A stretch of DNA of 10,711 nt from JAUXFK01 sp034189035 (lineage in GTDB: Bacteria; Desulfobacterota; UBA8473), in assembly GCA_034189035.1 (NCBI GenBank), contig JAXHVA010000126.1:1-10711 (forward strand). The letters are read 5' to 3'. The notes beneath the pieces were generated by a model. That model saw only the letters and a program-made list of their open reading frames with translations, was not told the origin of the DNA and ran no database searches. Below are positions 7,701 through 10,711 of the stretch, in pieces. The first letter of the stretch is position 1. Every line of letters starts with the position of its first letter. Made by a program: the position numbers and the translations under genes.

Positions 7701-7833
7701 GGCTAACGCCTACATCTCTGATGCTCAACCTGTATGACATTTCAAGCAACAAAGACGATTTGCAAACCTTAAACTAGTAAAAAGCAAAAAAGGTCTCTGC
7801 GGTTGAGCATTCACGAGCATGTTGTTGTTATAC
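7701..7833 (-). other. attC: attC site C, long (133 bp), ends the two-gene cassette
   Basis: On the minus strand R'' is GTATAAC (7833-7827) and R' is GTTAGCC (7707-7701). ATGCTCAACC (7721-7730) and GGTTGAGCAT (7801-7810) form a perfect 10-base inverted repeat inside, leaving a loop of about 70 bases. The size is close to Vibrio cholerae repeats, but the sequence does not look like one. R'' is the exact complement of the cassette start GTTATAC at attC D. Confidence 0.9.
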
Positions 7834-7857
7834 TTTTTGTTCCATATATCTAGTAAA

Positions 7858-8379
7858 TTAATCCTCTGCAAATTCCTTAGCAGTTAAAATTTCTTTAAGT
7901 TCTAAAGAATGTTGAAATGAATCTATCCAAACACCCTTCCTCTGCATATCGTCTATTAATTGAAATGCCTTTGGTTCAACTCCCAAGACAGAAGTATCTT
8001 CATTCCTTTCGGACATTTCTCTCCAAATATTGTATAGATCCATGACTTTCCTACGGACAAAACAATACATCCTTCTGTTTTCCGTTATAGAACTATGAGC
8101 AGTTTGAAACTCTGCATGTGTAAGTGATAATTCTTGATAATCTGGATTGGCCCCATTATAATCAGCACCAGCTCTGTAATTAACAATTAATAAGTAGTTA
8201 GGAGTCTCTTGAACTTTTTCGATACATATATCATGAGCGTGACTTCCTGTTCTACCGTCATAAAATCCAGGATTTTTGAAATGAATGACGTTAACTCCTA
8301 ACTCAGCTAATTTACTTTTGATTTCCTCAATCAGATCCATCTGATCTTCATATGTAGCACTAAGAAAGACCCTCATCAT
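7858..8379 (-). CDS. Small DUF4062/TIR-like protein
   Basis: This 173-aa protein opens with MMRVFLSATYEDQMDLIEEI (1-20), which matches the first strand and helix of DUF4062. It continues with YLLIVNYRAGADYNG (62-76) and SLTHAEFQTA (85-94). The SxTxxE[YF] motif is shared with the 514-aa DUF4062 protein in this array, and E90 is the candidate active-site residue. The fold is related to TIR and nucleoside deoxyribosyltransferase domains, so hydrolysis or modification of a nucleotide such as NAD is possible but unproven. No other domain follows, only about 75 more residues ending in a helix. The ATG overlaps the stop of the upstream gene (ATGA, 8379-8376), implying coupled translation with it. 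A second ATG follows directly and could also be used. Confidence 0.75.
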   Translation of the reverse strand: MMRVFLSATYEDQMDLIEEIKSKLAELGVNVIHFKNPGFYDGRTGSHAHDICIEKVQETPNYLLIVNYRAGADYNGANPDYQELSLTHAEFQTAHSSITENRRMYCFVRRKVMDLYNIWREMSERNEDTSVLGVEPKAFQLIDDMQRKGVWIDSFQHSLELKEILTAKEFAED

Positions 8380-9152
8380 TGTCCCGTCTCGTCGCCAAGA
8401 TAAGTAGCTTCAATGTCATGTATAAAGTCGGGTAATTTAATTTCTAAGAAAGGATCTTTCCGTAACTCAATAACAATATCATAGATTTTCTTATCTAATG
8501 CTTTAATAGTAGTTGGTATTTTTTCAACGTCTCTTGCTTTTTCAAGGTCTATGATGAGGCGAATTAATGCTGCTTTAAGAAACTGGAGATTTTTCTCTCT
8601 AACCCCCGGAGAGTTTAAGTGCTTTTTCTCGTCATAGAATTCAATTAAACTTAAAACCCAGTCCTTATTGTTTTCTATCGCTGTAATATCTAAATCTAAT
8701 AATTTATGCTTCTCAATCTGCTCATTAAAAAAGTCTAATAATTTTTTAAGACCACCATATAGAATTTGTGTTATTGCTTCACTAAATCTAGTATCAACTC
8801 TATAGTCCTTTATCCAATCTCGTTTATCTTCAATAAGCTTTTTGGATATTTTGAAATTATTCAAAAAGCGGTGTTGACCGAGATTTATATAGATACTAAA
8901 CTTTAAAGATGATTCAAGTGTATCAAAATATTTAGTGCCCTGATAGTTATCAAGTGCAGTTTCTAGATCATCAATAACGCTTCTTTCAAATTTCAGTTTA
9001 TGTTTATTACCATCAATCGATAATGTTGCAGTATAAGAATAATGTGTTGATACATAATAAATATTCTCCACTTCAATATTAGCTGATGTATCGTTATTCA
9101 GTTGTTCGATTAATTTACTTACATGAGCTAAAGCTTTTTTATTTTCTTCCAT
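8376..9152 (-). CDS. Unknown 258-aa partner of the DUF4062-like protein
   Basis: I do not recognise this family. The first 75 or so residues alternate polar and aromatic/aliphatic positions (VENIYYVSTHYSYTATLSID) like a beta-sheet domain. The rest is charged and mostly helical (LKKLLDFFNEQIEKHKLL, ALIRLIIDLEKARD). There is no signal peptide, membrane segment, cysteine cluster or nucleotide-binding motif. The ATG has GGAG six bases upstream and is the first start in the cassette. Its stop overlaps the start of the DUF4062-like gene. The two-gene cassette, with an effector-like second protein, suggests a sensor, regulator or antitoxin role for this one. That is inference from arrangement. Confidence 0.8.
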   Translation of the reverse strand: MEENKKALAHVSKLIEQLNNDTSANIEVENIYYVSTHYSYTATLSIDGNKHKLKFERSVIDDLETALDNYQGTKYFDTLESSLKFSIYINLGQHRFLNNFKISKKLIEDKRDWIKDYRVDTRFSEAITQILYGGLKKLLDFFNEQIEKHKLLDLDITAIENNKDWVLSLIEFYDEKKHLNSPGVREKNLQFLKAALIRLIIDLEKARDVEKIPTTIKALDKKIYDIVIELRKDPFLEIKLPDFIHDIEATYLGDETGQ

Positions 9153-9216
9153 TTTTTACTCCATTACTTCAAAAACAGCGTATAGAATTGGGTTAAATAT
9201 TTTCATATATTTCTAT

Positions 9217-9276
9217 GTATAACGCCCGGCTTCAGCGGCGAGGGAACCGAGTCCGTTCTGAAAGCCGATGTTAGGC
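9217..9276 (-). other. attC: attC site D (ends the frameshifted-gene cassette)
   Basis: On the minus strand R'' is GCCTAAC (9276-9270) and R' is GTTATAC (9223-9217), 60 bp. The arms CGGCTTTCAG next to R'' and CTGAAGCCG next to R' pair fully apart from one extra T on the R'' side, the expected extrahelical base. R'' is the exact complement of the cassette start GTTAGGC at attC E. Confidence 0.93.
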
Positions 9277-9845
9277 GTATCATTTAAATTTTACAGTATA
9301 ATTTTAAGTCAAATCGTTCGTATGTGATTGGTCAGGCTCCAACAACATTTCAGTGAGTTCCTTACCAAGGTCTGTTAACCATACCTGCGTAGATCCTGCC
9401 ATAGTTGGCTCGTTGTGTTGAATCAGACCAACTTCTCGAAGATTTCTTAGACCCGGATTATTCCTACAACAGCATCAAAGCGATCAACCTTAGATATGCT
9501 CAATAGGAGTCCGATTTCTTTTGCGCGGTAAGCGTTGATAAAATAGCTTGCGCCCACGCGACTTTTCGAGCCATTGAACCGGAAGCAGCCCCTATTGAGT
9601 CTAACTTCTTTTCAAGAATAACCTCTAGTTTTCCCCACTTGGCTTGTTTCGTAGTTGCCAAAAGATCAACTACTGTATCAAAGACCTTCTTTGATTTCTC
9701 CTTATACATGAGAGCAATAAATATACACGTGCAAACAACGGCCATTGTTTGCATACCTGAATAGATGGAGTAAGCTCCCAAACCAAAGAGAATAGCAAGA
9801 GCCGCGATCCTTTTTAGCTCCATTTTTATCCCTCTCTGTGCCTAA
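9223..9845 (-). mobile_element. Integron cassette, 623 bp, broken membrane/wHTH gene
   Basis: It runs from attC E (GTTAGGC) to attC D (GCCTAAC), exact complements. The gene starts 22 bases after the recombination point and, if its two frame breaks are mended, fills the cassette almost to the attC. Confidence 0.9.
9304..9823 (-). pseudogene. Membrane protein with winged-helix-like tail, two frameshifts
   Basis: From the ATG at 9823 (GAGAGGG six bases upstream) a frame of 107 codons runs to a TGA at 9502-9500. It has two hydrophobic segments (about residues 6-21 and 26-41), then a charged, helical part. After residue 101 the coding sense continues in another frame (KEIGLLLSISKVDRFDAVV) and then in a third (GLRNLREVGLIQHNEPT through DLGKELTEM) to a TAA at 9306-9304. 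Adding one A to the four-base A run (9519-9522) and one G to the three-base G run (9452-9454) gives a single 173-aa protein: two membrane helices, a linker, then a region shaped like a winged-helix domain (helix ending LREVGLI, a hairpin, then LTDLGKEL). Both changes are single-base losses in homopolymers, so either decay or sequencing error could explain them. If the genome is correct, a 107-aa membrane protein could still be made. The function is unknown. Confidence 0.65.
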
Positions 9846-9971
9846 CGCCCGAATTGAGCCCGCTGCACGGTGCTTTCAAGAATACGCTCGGCTTACCCAA
9901 AACTCAACTTGGCCGCTGAACGCATGTCAATCGAGCCAGCTAGTGCAGTCGGCTCTAATGACTGGTTAGCT
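9840..9971 (-). other. attC: attC site E, long (132 bp)
   Basis: On the minus strand R'' is AGCTAAC (9971-9965) and R' is GTTAGGC (9846-9840). The arms GAGCCCGCTGCAC (9856-9868) and GTGCAGTCGGCTC (9943-9955) pair at 11 of 13 positions, and next to them ATTAGAGCC against GAGCC-AAT style pairing leaves one extra A on the R'' side. R'' matches the cassette start at attC F over ten bases (GCAAGCTAAC against GTTAGCTTGC). Confidence 0.92.
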
Positions 9972-10588
9972 TGCTTCTCCCAGTTTCTTGCCAAACCCTG
10001 ACAGTATATAGCGTTCATAGCAATTCTGACATAACCAGTTTTTGCCGTCAGTGTATGCTACATTCTGATATCCTTCATATGAGGAGATCGTTTCCCAGCA
10101 TAGCTCACAATGTTCATGATCCCAGCTATCCTTAACAATGTTGTTCTGTGTTGTATCATCTCCCTCCTCAATTGCACGAGCAATGACACCACCATCTTCC
10201 AATTTGAAAGTAATCATGTCCTTAGGAGTGAAAGTCCGTTTGTGCCATTCATGACTATCATCTTGGGCTAATGCCAATTGATTTGGAGTCCATTGTGAAA
10301 TAAAGTCGTATTTGTTTCCAGGAATAAGAGGACTATCTTGAGTATTATAAGTAATAAACACAAGGACATCTTGTCTTCGTTCAACCAGGTAATGTAGCTC
10401 CAGTAGTCGTTTTCTAGGTTCGGTTTGTGAAAAGATCCCAGCGGGAGCAACTGGTGATGACTGCATCCTATCAAGTCTGAGGGCAGTGCGAATATTACCC
10501 TCTACATTGATGCTCTCAATTATTTCTGCGGCTGGGAGTTTGTAATTCATGTTTTGAATACCTACGATGGCTGGACTTTGCAAGCTAA
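9846..10588 (-). mobile_element. Integron cassette, 743 bp, CxxC-pair protein
   Basis: It runs from attC F (GTTAGCTTGC) to attC E (GCAAGCTAAC). The boundary complementarity of ten bases is the longest in the window. It holds one gene, which uses the attC core for its stop codon. Confidence 0.92.
9966..10550 (-). CDS. Unknown 194-aa protein with C-terminal zinc-ribbon-like motif
   Basis: I do not recognise the family. The C-terminal third has CELC (148-151) and CQNC (174-177) separated by 22 residues, with HEH just before, a layout expected of a treble-clef or zinc-ribbon site. The central part has strand-rich stretches (DVLVFITYNTQ, 61-71; DMITFKLEDGGVIARAIEEGD, 111-131, here described as an edge-strand pair), which could be a small beta domain. 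No signal peptide or membrane segment is seen. I chose the ATG at 10550, with TAGGT about ten bases upstream. A TTG at 10583 in the same frame would add 11 residues but overlaps the attC core. The stop TAA (9968-9966) lies inside the R'' core AGCTAAC, so the cassette end supplies the stop codon. It may bind nucleic acid or protein; neither is shown. Confidence 0.8.
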   Translation of the reverse strand: MNYKLPAAEIIESINVEGNIRTALRLDRMQSSPVAPAGIFSQTEPRKRLLELHYLVERRQDVLVFITYNTQDSPLIPGNKYDFISQWTPNQLALAQDDSHEWHKRTFTPKDMITFKLEDGGVIARAIEEGDDTTQNNIVKDSWDHEHCELCWETISSYEGYQNVAYTDGKNWLCQNCYERYILSGFGKKLGEAS

Positions 10589-10653
10589 CGATGAAATCAC
10601 CTGCCGGTGTGGAGCGTAGCGGAACACCGGTCAGGTGAACTGACAGGTTGGGC
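10583..10653 (-). other. attC: attC site F (71 bp)
   Basis: On the minus strand R'' is GCCCAAC (10653-10647) and R' is GTTAGCT (10589-10583). The arms CACCTGACCGGTGT and ACACCGGCAGGTG pair perfectly except for one extra A on the R'' side, the cleanest hairpin of the seven. It closes the cassette whose gene enters from the right edge. The start of that cassette is outside the window, so the usual boundary match cannot be tested. Confidence 0.92.
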
Positions 10654-10657
10654 GATC

Positions 10658-10711
10658 TTAAAACGCAAATAGTCGCTGTAAAACAGAAATTACCTCTAAT
10701 TGGGTGTCCGG
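10658..10711 (-). CDS. 3' end of an unknown cassette gene
   Basis: One minus-strand frame is open from the window edge for 17 codons (ending QLEVISVLQRLFAF) and stops at a TAA (10660-10658) four bases before the attC F R'' core. A stop just before the attC is usual for cassette genes, which is why I favour this frame. A second frame stays open through the attC but its attC part has no coding sense. Nothing can be said about function. Confidence 0.45.
   Translation of the reverse strand, partial: PDTQLEVISVLQRLFAF

Larger units (their letters stand above)
2385..7706 (-). mobile_element. Giant 5322-bp integron cassette: radC-mod-res
   Basis: The cassette starts at attC C (GTTAGCCC) and ends at attC B (GGGCTAAC), complementary over eight bases. 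Three genes fill it: radC, a 16-base gap, mod, one base, then res. There is no room for a lost internal attC, so the whole operon moves as one cassette. Most cassettes are about 0.5 to 1 kb with a single gene, which makes this an extreme case. Only about 20 bases separate the recombination point from the radC start, so the promoter must lie upstream in the array or inside attC C. Confidence 0.88.
7707..9222 (-). mobile_element. Integron cassette, 1516 bp, two overlapping genes
   Basis: The cassette starts at attC D (GTTATAC) and ends at attC C (GTATAAC), exact complements. It holds two genes overlapping by four bases, with a leader of about 70 bp. Being kept together in one cassette suggests the two proteins work as a pair. 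Confidence 0.9.

Noticed and set aside
7419..7706. Plus-strand frame of 95 codons
   Set aside because: It is antisense to radC and runs into the attC C core.
7701..7833. Vibrio cholerae-type repeat (VCR) at attC C
   Set aside because: Only the length is similar. The sequence does not match the VCR, and the neighbouring attC sites are different and shorter.
10551..10583. TTG-initiated N-terminal extension of the CxxC-pair protein
   Set aside because: The TTG is in the attC R' junction with no ribosome site. The ATG at 10550 has a plausible one.
1..10711. CRISPR array, tRNA, rRNA, insertion sequence or prophage genes
   Set aside because: I saw no spaced direct repeats, no cloverleaf-like sequence, no transposase or phage protein. 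The only repeated structures are attC sites.

Overview
The window is a stretch of an integron gene-cassette array read on the minus strand, right to left. The key evidence is seven attC-like sites (called A to G below). Each is an imperfect inverted repeat bounded by a minus-strand xxxxAAC core (R'') and a GTTxxxx core (R'). For all six complete cassettes, the seven bases at the R' junction where the cassette starts are the exact reverse complement of the R'' core of the attC where it ends. This is the signature of a circularised and reinserted cassette. In at least five sites the arm next to R'' carries one extra unpaired base, as in L'' arms, which fixes the sense strand as minus. No integrase, attI or Pc promoter is in the window. 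If this is a complete integron they should lie beyond the right edge; otherwise it is an array without an integrase.

Layout from right (5') to left (3') of the array: (i) the last 17 codons of an unknown gene and its attC F; (ii) a 743-bp cassette with a 194-aa zinc-ribbon-like protein; (iii) a 623-bp cassette whose membrane/winged-helix gene is broken by two single-base slips; (iv) a 1516-bp cassette with two overlapping genes, an unknown 258-aa protein and a 173-aa DUF4062/TIR-like protein; (v) a 5322-bp cassette with radC, mod and res, i.e. a complete Type III restriction-modification system plus a RadC/JAB protein; (vi) a 1741-bp cassette with a 514-aa DUF4062 protein whose second half resembles a DeoR-sensor/ISOCOT fold; (vii) a 156-bp cassette with no credible gene; (viii) the start of a cassette with an HNH-nuclease-like gene that runs off the left edge.

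The array reads like a collection of defence or conflict genes: one known restriction system, two different DUF4062 proteins (a fold related to nucleotide/NAD-processing enzymes), an HNH protein and several unknowns. The three- and two-gene cassettes are transferable as units because their genes overlap or nearly touch and have good internal ribosome binding sites.

The organism cannot be named. attC arrays of this kind are known mainly from Gram-negative bacteria, and the attC sites here vary a lot in length (60 to 133 bp), unlike the uniform repeats of Vibrio cholerae. Base composition differs between cassettes (the restriction, DUF4062 and two-gene cassettes are AT-rich, the HNH cassette is less so), as expected for genes collected from several sources.
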